From contig NC_030858.1 of the NCBI RefSeq assembly GCF_000208745.1, forward strand, positions 16,389,733 through 16,453,732: DNA of 64,000 bases, read 5' to 3'. The notes beneath the pieces are model-generated. The model was not told where the DNA came from. It did no database searches and saw only the letters and a list, made by a program, of their open reading frames with translations. The stretch is from Theobroma cacao (lineage: Eukaryota > Streptophyta > Magnoliopsida > Malvales > Malvaceae). Made by a program: the position numbers and the translations under genes. Positions within the stretch are counted from its first letter, which is position 1. Each line of letters begins with the position of its first letter. Shown piece by piece: positions 13,387-23,392 of the stretch.

Positions 13387-13808
13387 TGTTAGATTAATAA
13401 GCTCAATATGGATAAATCCAAGAAAGGGTGAATTAGATTGTTTCAAAATTTTGAAGAACCTATTTCAATTTTTAAAAAGGTAAAATCTCTTTTTTAATTC
13501 AAATACTCAATTTGAAGATAAACAAAATAGTTGACCTCTGAATCAATAAGAGAAATTTAAATTCCAAGCAAAAGTAAGAGTTGAAATATTGACACTAGTA
13601 TTTTATAGAGGTTCGACCTCCTTGCCTAGGTCCTTTCCCTTAGATTCACTAAAGAGTTTGAAATCTACTATTTGATCAAAATTCAATACAATGCCTTTAC
13701 TAGATCGAGCATAATCTTTCAATACAAGGTATTTTTATGGTTAAAGCACAACCTCTCTACCTTTTTTATTAGTTAAGGTATAACCACTTAAGAAAATATT
13801 ATGAGAGG
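13387..13808 (-). mobile_element. truncated 5' LTR of the minus-strand copia element (family 3)
   Basis: On the + strand it starts TGTTAGATTAATAAGCTCAA next to the primer-binding site. It aligns loosely with the complete solo LTR at 35960-37200: TGTTAGNNNAATAAGCTCAA, then 'CTTGCCTAGGTCCTTTCCCTTAG' against a similar block, then 'AGCACAACCT'. It stops near 13808, where unrelated repeat sequence begins, so the LTR is truncated. Confidence 0.6.
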
Positions 13809-15339
13809 AATATAAGTGCATCTGTTGTCGATTTTACACATGCAGGTCTATGTGTCGAACAAGTAATATAGACAGTAAGTCCAGATTGTCGTTTCCATAA
13901 AAATTTTTTTCTAAAGTTTCACTAAGTACTAAGATTATAAAACAATTAATCTTCTTTAAGTAATTCAAAAATTGAAGAAAAACTAATTAAAAATAATTAA
14001 AAATCAACACTAAATAAACTAAGAAACTAAATAAGTTGAGAAAAGGAGTATATTAAAGACCTAGGATTATGGGTTCAACATTTAATCTGATACTAGCATT
14101 TCATTGGATACTAGCTTTTCTTGTTACTTATCTTTTCTTGGTGGTTATACTAAATTAGAATCCAAAGCTATTGGCAAGTCTCCGTTAAGTTGCTTGTACA
14201 AATACCTAACTTAGTTAGTTCACTCTATATCTATAGGAATCAATTAAATTAAGTTCATTAAGCAAGTGTCCTATTGTGGCTATGTATGGCAGTTAGCATA
14301 TGTTTACCCGAATTGCTAATCAAATCACTTAAGTGACGTGAACATACATTATTCAAACCTTAGTCCAATCTAAAATCTCTTTGTCGAGTCTCAATTAGAT
14401 TCACAAAGCAATTAATTGTTGGCCAGACAATCGAAAACATTAAGAACATATTTGAATAAGCAAAACTACACCCATTGATGACAAATAAAAGAGAAACTAG
14501 TATTCAAATTACATGTTGAAATCTACAACAATCCTAGAAGAATAGTTTAGCTCATAATATCTAATAAAAACAATATCCAAAGAAATTTAGCCATGAATTC
14601 AAGTCAAAAAAAATAAGAAAAACACAAAAGGAAAGAAAGAAACTAATTATTAAAGCTTTGCAATCTCAATTCTTTCTCAAATTCTCTTGTTTTCTTACTT
14701 TGTTCTTGGCTTCAAATCTCCAAAATAGTTACTTGCTACCTTCCCCTTAAAACCTTTGAAAAAGGTCTTTTAAAAAGGCTCTAAGTAACCTAATTTCCAA
14801 AATCCTATCAAAGTTTTATTTTTCAAAAATTTCTTGGCACCGTGACCATATTTTTTTTGGCTCCGTGGCACTGAACTTATGGAGCAGTGACCATGATTAC
14901 TTAGCACCACGACGCTTTAGCCTCGAGAAAATGTATGGTGCGGCATTTTAGCTCAACTTCAAGGCCATGTTTTTTGACGCTGCAACCTTGACTTCCTCGG
15001 CACTCCAGCCTTGTTTTTTAGCTCTACGGCCTTCCTCCACTTACTGCCTTGTGCAAAACTGTAGCAATCAAGCATCTTCCAACGTAATTTTCACCTTGAT
15101 ATGATCCGATCTAGGCAAAGTGGTAAACATAATTCCAACACGATTTTCACCTTTATATGATCCGATTTGGGCAAAGTGGTAAACATAAAAGCGTTATTCA
15201 TGTCTCTTAACTTTCCAATGGATCAAGAATCACATTAAATGGTGTAGTACCCTGTACTTTGAGATGGTGGCTAATAAAGCTTATCGAATGCCCATTTGAG
15301 GTTGATCACTGAGTTGAAAGGATAATTCAGAAGTGAGCC
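13809..15339. repeat. unclassified repetitive sequence, left part
   Basis: No coding region is visible. The section contains phrases such as 'GGCAAAGTGGTAAACATAA' that recur at 19850 and 20800, and a local 56-bp tandem duplication. Because similar sequence resumes at 20686, it appears to be the left flank of the older element into which the family-1 LTR at 15340-20685 inserted. The family could not be named. Confidence 0.4.
15077..15188. repeat. 56-bp tandem duplication
   Basis: Two adjacent 56-bp units (15077-15132 and 15133-15188) both begin TTCCAAC and end GTGGTAAACATAA. They differ at only a handful of positions, so the duplication is fairly recent relative to its surroundings. Confidence 0.85.
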
Positions 15340-17083
15340 TGTGAAACTTCGACTTTCATAGACACGTAACTAAAAGTAGACGCTATAACACTACTAGAGG
15401 TAATTTCATCATTTCTCTTGGTGAGCTCCAACGAGTGGGATTTCTGATGTAGTTAAGGCCTAAGTAGGCCTAAGGCATAAATAAATGATGAAAATAAGGA
15501 TAAAATAACGAAGGAAATAGAAATAGTGATGACTTCTACAGTAGGGGCAAACTGGTCATTTTGTACCTCCAGTCAAAATTTTTAAGTTTTTGTGAACTCG
15601 AGTACTTCTAGACCATTATGGGCTTTGTCTTAGTGTCTAAAGAGTAAAATGTTGAACCAAAGGAAAGAAGAAGACAAAGTCACCTTATGGAGGGCATTTT
15701 GGTAAATTACATGAGAATTGGATAAACTTTAGATATAAATATCTAAAGCTCCAGCAACTTTCAGTAGCTTCCAACAACTTCTTCTTCTTCCCCAACTCTT
15801 CTCTCCATTTCACGTTTTTCTTCATCTTCCATGGGAAGGAACCTTGAAACTTTCATATCTTTTTCAAGTTAATTCCAATTCTCATGCTTGTGAGCACTTT
15901 TCCATAGGGTTTTTCATGCTCCTTCACTTCTACACCTCAAGGACCCTCAAAAGTCTTTCCTCAAAACTTTCTCTCACTAGTTGAAAGTTTAGAGAGAGAA
16001 AAGAAGGATTTTTCATGATAGCTTGAGTATTCTTGAGAAGGAATTCAACTACAAATCCACCAATGTGAGTAATGAATTAGGATTGATTTTAGGTTGTTGA
16101 TAATGGCTAGTAATTGGAGTTGTGAGTTGTTTTATTGTTGAGGTTTGTTTATTTACTTCTAGTGATACTAGAGTAGAGAGAATAGATAGCTAATCAAAAG
16201 GCAATTGGAAACTAGTTAGGAATAACTAGTAGAACTTTATTTATGAAAGAGCTTTTAGAATTATATTAATGCCAATTTGGGTTGGTGGTGATATTGTGTG
16301 TGAATAGGTTCTAACAAGGCCTCGCATGTCCATTTGGAGCATTAGTTGAGGCTAGAGTCAAGCAAAAGAATCAACAAGATCGGTGAGTGAACTTGCATCA
16401 AAGTGTTTTCGGGAAATACATATGTGTTGGGATGAAGCATTTAAATGATTTTACTTAGTTTTCATTAAATTATGCATAGGAACAAGCCCTTGATGAAATG
16501 TTTTGATGTTGTGAAAATGTGAAATATGTAAAAAGATAAATCCATGTGCTCCTATATTATGTTGGTATGTATATATATATGAATATGTGTTGTGCATTGA
16601 TCAACAATGTTGTGTGATAATGACCTAGCTATGTACGATGTGAGAGTGCACATGAGCTGATGATGACCAGGCTATGTGCGAGTAGGGAGTGCGCTGTGAG
16701 ACCTTGACCTTTATAGACTCGTAGATAAAAGTACACGCGATATCCCTAATTAGGGGTAATTTTGTCATTTCCTTAGTAAGCCCCTAAAAGTAAGTTTTAA
16801 ACAATATTATGGCCTAAATAGGCCTAAGGAATAAATGGATGACTAAATAAGGATAAAATGACAAAGGAAATCAAAATGGTGGTGATTTTCACGGTAGGGG
16901 CACAATGGTCATTTTTCACCTCTGGTCAAAATTTTTAAGTTTTCATGAACTCGAGCATTCTAGACCATTATGGACCTTGTCCCAGTGTCAAAAGTGTAAA
17001 AGATTTCAGAAAAGATTAGAGAAGAATAAGCTAATTTGTGGAGGGGTATTTTCGTAATTTAAGTGGAGTGGATAAACTTGAGC

Positions 17084-17091
17084 TATAAATA
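17084..17091 (+). promoter_or_regulatory. probable LTR TATA box
   Basis: TATAAATA lies about 390 bp into the LTR. It is conserved at the same place in the outer copy (15734-15741) and, on the other strand, in the copies at 39347-39354 and 62779-62786. It is followed by a pyrimidine-rich leader with several TTCTTC runs. Confidence 0.6.
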
Positions 17092-17882
17092 TCTCTTTCT
17101 TCTAGTAGCTTCTACATTCTCCAGCAGCTTTTCTTCTTCTTCTTTTTCAAGTTGCTTCCCAACCTCCATGAAAGCTTGATATAAAGTTCCATAACCTTCC
17201 TCAAAATAGCTCCACTTTTCATGCTTTTGGTGCACCCTTTCATAAATCCTTGTGCTCTTCCATTCTCTCACTTTAAAACCCTTGAAAAATATTGTTTCCA
17301 TACTCTCTCTCACTAGTTAGGTGTTTTAGAGAGAGAAAAAGGAAGCTTTACAATAGTTTGGAGAATTGTTGGAAAGAATTTCAAAGTTACAAAGCTATTA
17401 AGGTGAGTAGTAAATTAGAGTTGAAATTTTAGTGTTTAAAATGACTAGAGATTTGACTTGTGAATACTTTGTAGTTGAGATTGTTACTTCACTTTGGAGT
17501 GATAGGATAGTGAAATGGATAGCCATTTAATGGCAAATGGAAGCTAGCTAAGAAAAAGCTTTTAGAATTCATAAGTATGTGGCTTGACTTAATGGTGATG
17601 TTAATGTGATAATAGGTTCCAACGAAGCCCCATCGTCCCATTTGGACAATTAGAGAAGTTAGAGTCAACTAAAGGATTCAACAAATACCAGTGAGTGAAC
17701 TTGCATTTCAAATTAGTTTTGGGAATGTAAATGACTTATTCAATCTTTCTTAAAAACAAGTGCCATGGGAACAAGCCTTTGATAAATTGTCTCTATGTGT
17801 GACATGTGGCTATTATGGATTGTTGTATTACTACATTATGTTGATATATATATATATATGAATAATGTTGTGTAATGATACT

Positions 17883-18008
17883 GACCCAACTATGTGCGAG
17901 TCAGTGTGTGCATAAGTCGATGCAGACCCGGCTATGTGCGAGTGGGAGTGCACAAAAGCCAATGCTGACCCGGCTATCTGCGAGTGGGAGTGCACATAAG
18001 CCAATGCA
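17883..18008. repeat. three 42-bp tandem repeats in the LTR
   Basis: Units at 17883-17924, 17925-17966 and 17967-18008 each begin GACCC and contain TATGTGCGAG or a close variant. Related units occur at 16660-16694 and 19374-19440 in the outer LTR, and in reverse near 61865-61940. A small minus-strand ORF across them is only a product of the repeat. Confidence 0.85.
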
Positions 18009-18047
18009 TATAAGCTGATAATGATGGGAGGGTGTGTATGATGATTG

Positions 18048-18059
18048 ATATATATATAT

Positions 18060-18094
<35 letters not shown>
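18048..18094. repeat. (AT)n microsatellite
   Basis: About 47 bp of alternating A and T, with one phase slip near 18070. It lies inside the family-1 LTR. Confidence 0.95.
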
Positions 18095-18160
18095 GATATG
18101 TGGTTGTAATGAAATGCATATGAATTTGGCATGTTGAACTTTGGAAACCTTTATGTGTTT

Positions 18161-18488
18161 TATGTTGATTATGTTATTTCAACAGGATGGCTTTTTCTTG
18201 AAAGGAAGGAAACTTTTTTTCTCACTGCTCTATTTCTCGCTGCAACAAAATTCATTCACGCTACAGCGAGAAACTCTCTGGTTGGAGGGGTAAGGTTGGC
18301 CAAAAATCTCGCTGCAACGAGAANTATGTTGATTATGTTATTTCAACAGGATGGCTTTTTCTTGAAAGGAAGGAAACTTTTTTTCTCACTGCTCTATTTC
18401 TCGCTGCAACAAAATTCATTCACGCTACAGCGAGAAACTCTCGGGTTAGAGGGGTAAGGTTGGCCAAAAATCTCGCTGCAGCGAGAAT
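18161..18488. repeat. 164-bp tandem duplication with a single N at the joint
   Basis: Copy one (18161-18324) and copy two (18325-18488) are the same length and nearly identical, with about three substitutions. The only ambiguous base I noticed in the window, an N at 18324, is the last base of copy one. Each copy contains two of the CGCTGCARCGAG motifs. An unmerged overlap between contigs or haplotypes is as plausible as a real duplication. Confidence 0.9.
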
Positions 18489-20685
18489 GTTACTGTAGCT
18501 TCTCGCTGCAGTAAGATTCAGTGAAAAACTTTTTGTTTTGCTCCTCATATTGTTAGGTTGCTACCCTATTTTCCATTTCTTTCATACCATAGTTAAGCAT
18601 GGACTTCCAACATTAAGGAATAAATGAATTAAGTTTAAAATGAGAAAGTTTGGTGAGAAACCCTCGGCTAGTTAATAATTTAAGTCAAGTGTCGCTGCAG
18701 CAAAAATTCATTCTCGCTGTCCACTGCAGTGAGGACCCGTCATTTATTTGACCTGATTCGCATGAATGCTATTAAATTTTTCACTCTCCAAATCCTTTGT
18801 TGAGCATGGACCCTTTCCATGAAGTGATTTACTCATGTGGGGTTTACATGAGGGGTTTTAATAAGAACTAAAACAAATTGCATTGTTTTGAAAAATGAAT
18901 GCATCATGATTTTGTTAAACATTCCTTAATGTTTTCTTGTTCACTCATTGGGTTTATACTCACTGTTTTCAACTTCATGTTTTCAGATCAAGAGGCAGTC
19001 GGTAACTAGGACAAGGTGTCCTCGTAGACTTGTATCCATCATTTGGTAGGTATCAATGGCATCAAGTAGCTGCACCTTCGCTATGGTTACTCCGCTGGAA
19101 ATCGAGTTTTCTTTTTGAGATGTATAGACAACCCTGATGTAAATTATTAAGATACATGTTATAGACAAATGTATATATATATATATATACTTGATCGATA
19201 TGCCACTATGAGTTGGCAATGTTTAGTATTATTTTGATTCAAAGTTATGAAATATGACTTCAGTAATTTTGATGGAGTAATGAACAGATCATGTAAATAG
19301 GCTTGCTTGGGCTTAGTGGGCTATGTCCATTGGGCCTATGCACCAGTCATGGCCCGAAATTTGGGTCGTAACATGCACATAAGCTGATGATGACCCGACT
19401 ATGTGAGAGTAGGGAGTGAGCATAAGTCGATGATGATGACTTGGCTATGACGATGAATGAAGTGAGGTGATATACTTGTTTATGTATGTTTATATATGTA
19501 TATGTGATAGAAAGTTTATGATTATAATATGTGATTGAAATGAATAATGAGAAACTTGATTATTGTCAATGTGTTTACTTTAATGGTTGGAATGGATTTT
19601 ATGGCATGTGAAAATCCCTTAATTTGTCATCTGCCGTGAATCTCACTGCAGCGAGAAACTCTTGGGTGGTGGGGGCACAAACCAACTTTGTTTCTCGCTG
19701 TAGCAAAAAAGAATTCTCGCCGCAGTGAGGAATTTCGCTGCAACGAAAATGGATTCTCGCTGCAGCAAGAAACTTTTGAGTGGTCCCAAAATTCTAGTGC
19801 AGTGTTTCCATGTTGATGAAGATTTTGACCACCTTTCGGTCAAAAATGGGAAAAATGGTAAACATAAAAGTTGTAGCCCTTCCTCTTAGATTAGTAATGG
19901 TCAAAAAGTTAGGTCAATTGGACTTTTTTAGTGGGAGATATGCTAGAAAAACTGAAACATATGCAAACTGGGACTATTTCTCGTTGCAACGAGAAACTTG
20001 ATGCCATGCTTGCTACCTTGCTTGATTTTGACCTATTTTCACCCATTTAACTTCATGGATTGATCATGGGTTTTTACAAAACTATGAGGTTATTAATCAA
20101 AGTTTGAAATGAGGGGTTTTTAGTAAGAAATTAAATCAATTGCATTGTTTTTGAAATAAGTGCATCATGATTTCCAAATTCTTCCTATTGATTGCTTGTT
20201 CTTTCTTATGTTCGCTCATTGAGTTTTATACTCACGTTTTAAAATTTCATGTTTTCACATTCGAAGACAGTTGGGACCTAGATTGAGTGTCCACAAATGC
20301 TCGTCCTCTTGGTAGGTGCTATGGAATCTTAGTAGCTGTACCTTCACCCACGGTCATTCCATTGACGGTCAATCTGTTACCTGTGAACGCGTTTATGCAA
20401 TGTAATCCGCTAGGATCCATGTTGTAAGTCAAATATGTATATATGATTACTGATGCCACTATGAGTTAGCAAACAGGTGACATTATTTTGACATAATAAA
20501 ATGGTGAGTATTGGGTCATTATAAAATATTACTGAAATATTTTTAGTTGAGAATTACAATATGTGGTTTTAGAAATGATGGTTGAGATTAATGATCGAGA
20601 TTGCTTAAATAGGCTTGCTTGGGGTTAGTGGGCTATGCCCATTGGGCCCATGCACCAGTCATAGCCTAGAATTTGGACTGTGACA

Positions 20686-21224
20686 ATTGGACTTCTAGAG
20701 TGAAAGATATGCACCAAATACCGAGTCATGTTCAGTCTATACATACTAAGTACTCCGATTTAGATAGATATTTTGACCATGATCTAATTAGACTTGGGTG
20801 AAATGGTAAACATAAAAGTTGTAGCCCTTCCTCTTATTGTTCTAGTGGTTTAAGTATCACTTCATTTTAAGTTTTGTATAGAGAGATATGGTCAAAATGC
20901 CAAAACAAATACAAATGAAGCCATCACCATACTCGCACGAATTTTCATCAAAGGAGCCTCTTTCATCAAATTTTCTATAAAAGAAATTAGAGAAACTAGT
21001 AAAACTAATCTTAAAGAAATTTAAAAAAAAAACATAAAATCTAACCAAAATAACTTAAATTAACTACTCAACAGGTAATCAAACTTAAACTAGAAAAACA
21101 CCTAAAATGCTACTATTTGAACTTAAAATCTCAACAATCTAGCTATTAAAGCATCCAAAATGTGTCAAAATAACTCTATATAATAGAGATATCAACAGCT
21201 AATATGCCTCTTAAAGGTTGAATA
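20686..21224. repeat. unclassified repetitive sequence, right part
   Basis: This holds the phrase 'AAATGGTAAACATAAAAGTT' and a block ending in an AT-rich stretch. It has no credible ORF. It probably continues the element seen at 13809-15339 on the other side of the family-1 LTR. Confidence 0.35.
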
Positions 21225-21999
21225 GAGAGTTTAGTACAATGTTTAATGAAGAAGTGAGAGCTTAATAAATGCTGAAATAGAAAACTTTAAGGATTCAAGA
21301 AAAGTACAATAGGTTTTGAATGAGGTTTGGCTGATTCTTCTCTTTTGAGCTGTGTTTTGAAGTTTTCCAAGCTTTATAAATGCTGAAGAAGCTTATATTT
21401 ATAGTTGCTGAAACTTCAAAAGTAGTTGAAAGTGTATTTAATGTGAAAGTAGCCATTCTTCTCTTCATTCAAGGCTCCAACGGTCATATTGTATCGATAC
21501 ATGTGTGAATATATCGATACATTCCTTTTAATTTTTGAATTCCTACTAAGATGTATTGATACATTTGTATATGTATTGATACATTTGAACTTTCCTACTA
21601 GGGTTTTGACATTCTGCTTAAAATGTATCGATACATTTGTTCATGTATCGATACTTTTGAGGCAATGGGCATTTTGCTGCATTTCTACTAATACATTTGT
21701 CAATGTATCGATAGATAGAGTTTGACTTTTCAGTTTTTGAATTTTTTCAAGAACATGTATCGATAGATTTTGAAATCTATCGATACTTGTCCAAATTTAT
21801 CGATACATGAAGAACATATATCAATAAATTTGGACCAGAATATGTTTTTCAAAGCCTTTTTCATTGTTTTCCTTTTTTAAACTCATTTGACATCATTTGG
21901 AGATTTGAAAACTTGAAATTTGAAGACTTGCATGAATTTTGGCCATTTCTTTTTGTCATTTCAAAACATAAAATTGATTTGAATATTATTAAGCTAACA
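21225..21999 (-). mobile_element. copia LTR fragment, family 3
   Basis: It aligns with the complete solo LTR at 35960-37200 over its right half and has the same terminal (TAAGCTAACA here, AAAGTTAACA there). It carries about nine TGTATCGATACA-type motifs between 21488 and 21830, including a perfect 16-bp palindrome AATGTATCGATACATT at 21622-21637. The left end is truncated. It abuts a LINE remnant immediately after its terminal CA. Confidence 0.7.
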
Positions 22000-23091
22000 C
22001 AGGTATTGGTTGACTTTTACGAGATTATAATGGTAAAGTTATGAACGTCAATTGGATGAGGTAATTAGAATCTTGTAGAATTATTAGCCATTAACGAAGC
22101 TTGAAGTATCTTGATTGAGTTTGTTCTAAATAAACAAGTCAATCTAGTGATTGAAAGTGATTCTAAGAATGTAGTCATGTGGATAAACAAGCCTAATGAG
22201 GCACCTTGGAGATTCAAAAAAAGATCAGTGGAAATTGAGAACAAGGTTAGACTAATTCAGTGTTGGAAAATTACGCATTTCCTAAGAAAAGAAAATAGTG
22301 ATGCAAACAATATAGCTAAGGAATGGATAAAACGCAACATTAATTTTCATCAAATTTTAAATGGAGGATAAATGGTTTAATGCTACTGTCCAATTCAGCG
22401 GCATTTTTGTTTTGCAAAACTTTTATTGCATTTTTTTATCAGATACAAGATTTTGAAGTGTCGTGGCTAAATAGTGAAGTAATTGAGTTGATTTTAAATT
22501 CTAAAGAGTCAGTCTTCTAATGGAATCCGACTGTTCTTTTGAAGAGATTTTGATGTGACATGATGGGAATCAATTTCTGCTATGATAATCCTAAAAGAGT
22601 TTGAATTCTTATATGATGTGGAAGGAATTGAATCAAGGTATATTAGAACATTTAATAGTTCTGTGTTGTGTAGGGATATTTAGACAAGTATAATGAGTGC
22701 AGGAATGAATGTGTATCGGGTCATGACAAATCTTTGTAATTATTTGAACAAAAGCTTAAGGTTGTATTGAACTTAATTAGTGGAAGCAACTAGACACCCC
22801 TCAGTGTAGGTACATGAAGCTTAAATGGGTAGTGATGAAAATATTGTGAGGTTTAGACAGTGGCTGTATGGAATATGTCATAAACTATTTTGCTCTTAAT
22901 AATTTAATTAGAGCTAGATTAATGAGGGAATGGTTTCCAGACATCCTCAATTTTGGAATTTATAAGCTTACGGGTTTTATTGCTTACGTATTTTATTTTA
23001 ATTCCTTTTATTTTTGTAATCATAAAGTCCAAAGATGTTTTTAAGTTTTGGCACCTTGCAATAAAATTGTGTATTTTTCATAAAAAAAAAA
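22000..23091 (+). pseudogene. LINE 3' end with RNase H remnant and poly(A)
   Basis: The reading from about 22010 gives the RNase H-like (RVT_3) domain common at the end of plant LINE ORF2: 'LRDYNGKVMNVNW', then at 22111-22371 'LVIESDSKNVVMWIN', 'PWRFKKRS' and 'FLRKENSDANNIAKEW'. At least one stop or frame break separates the two halves. A non-coding 3' region follows, ending in an A-rich tail at 23081-23091. The reverse-transcriptase part is missing because the copia LTR occupies the left side. The ORF at 22111 is the longest surviving piece of this element. Confidence 0.7.
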
Positions 23092-23392
23092 AGTAACCCA
23101 TCAATTAACACATAAAAGACACAAAAAAAATAGAAAAGAAATTAGCAAAATAATAAAATAAGCATTTAGGTTTTTTTTTTAAGTTTGGTAAAGGGTTTGG
23201 TTTTTTCTACTTCTAGGGAGAATTAGGCTTTTTTCTTTTATAAAAGAAAAAGGCTTTAATTAAAAAAAAAAGATTGAAAGGAATAATTGGTGTTTTTGGG
23301 GAGAAATTCAGCATAATCGAGCAACAAATGACAGTCAACACAACTGTAGGTGATGGTCCGACATAGGTGTCTAGAACGTTAAAGGGGAAATG
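23092..23392 (+). mobile_element. Tat-like LTR fragment
   Basis: This 300-bp piece is homologous to about 42765-43050: both contain CATCAATNAACACATAAAAG, 'GAAATTAGCAA' and a final 'GTCTAGAA...AAGGGGAAATG'. It lies between the poly(A) tail of the LINE and the 5' LTR of the large gypsy element, which interrupts it at GGGAAATG. Confidence 0.6.

Larger units (their letters stand above)
16695..19373 (+). mobile_element. family-1 solo LTR (inner copy)
   Basis: It starts TGTGAGACCTTGACC and ends GGGTCGTAACA. The flanks are TGCGC (16690-16694) and TGCAC (19374-19378), a 5-bp target-site duplication with one transition. Inside are a TATA box (17084-17091), three 42-bp tandem repeats, an AT microsatellite and a cluster of CTCGCTGCAGCGAG palindromes (18225-18730). 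The target was the 42-bp repeat array of the outer copy. It carries no gag/pol, hence a solo LTR. The 164-bp duplication next to the single N inflates its length. Confidence 0.85.
15340..20685 (+). mobile_element. family-1 LTR (outer copy), split by an inner copy
   Basis: The outer copy begins TGTGAAACTTCGAC, has a TATAAATA box at 15734-15741 and ends at 20685 with CTGTGACA. Its two halves, 15340-16694 and 19374-20685, flank a complete second LTR of the same family. Without that insert it is 2667 bp, close to the 2679 and 2620 bp of the other full copies. It contains several degenerate CTCGCTGCAGCGAG motifs around 19635-19780 and a perfect 20-bp palindrome at 19977-19996. No clear target-site duplication was found around this outer copy. 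Confidence 0.75.

Noticed and set aside
17901..18119. A 72-codon minus-strand ORF with repeating CALPLA-type residues
   Set aside because: It is the translation of the 42-bp tandem repeats and the AT microsatellite.
18131..18457. A 108-codon ORF across the 164-bp duplication
   Set aside because: It exists only because the unit is repeated, crosses an N, and lies in a non-coding LTR.
15340..20690. A target-site duplication for the outer family-1 LTR
   Set aside because: GAGCC on the left and ATTGG on the right do not match; age or a different boundary may explain it, so none is claimed.
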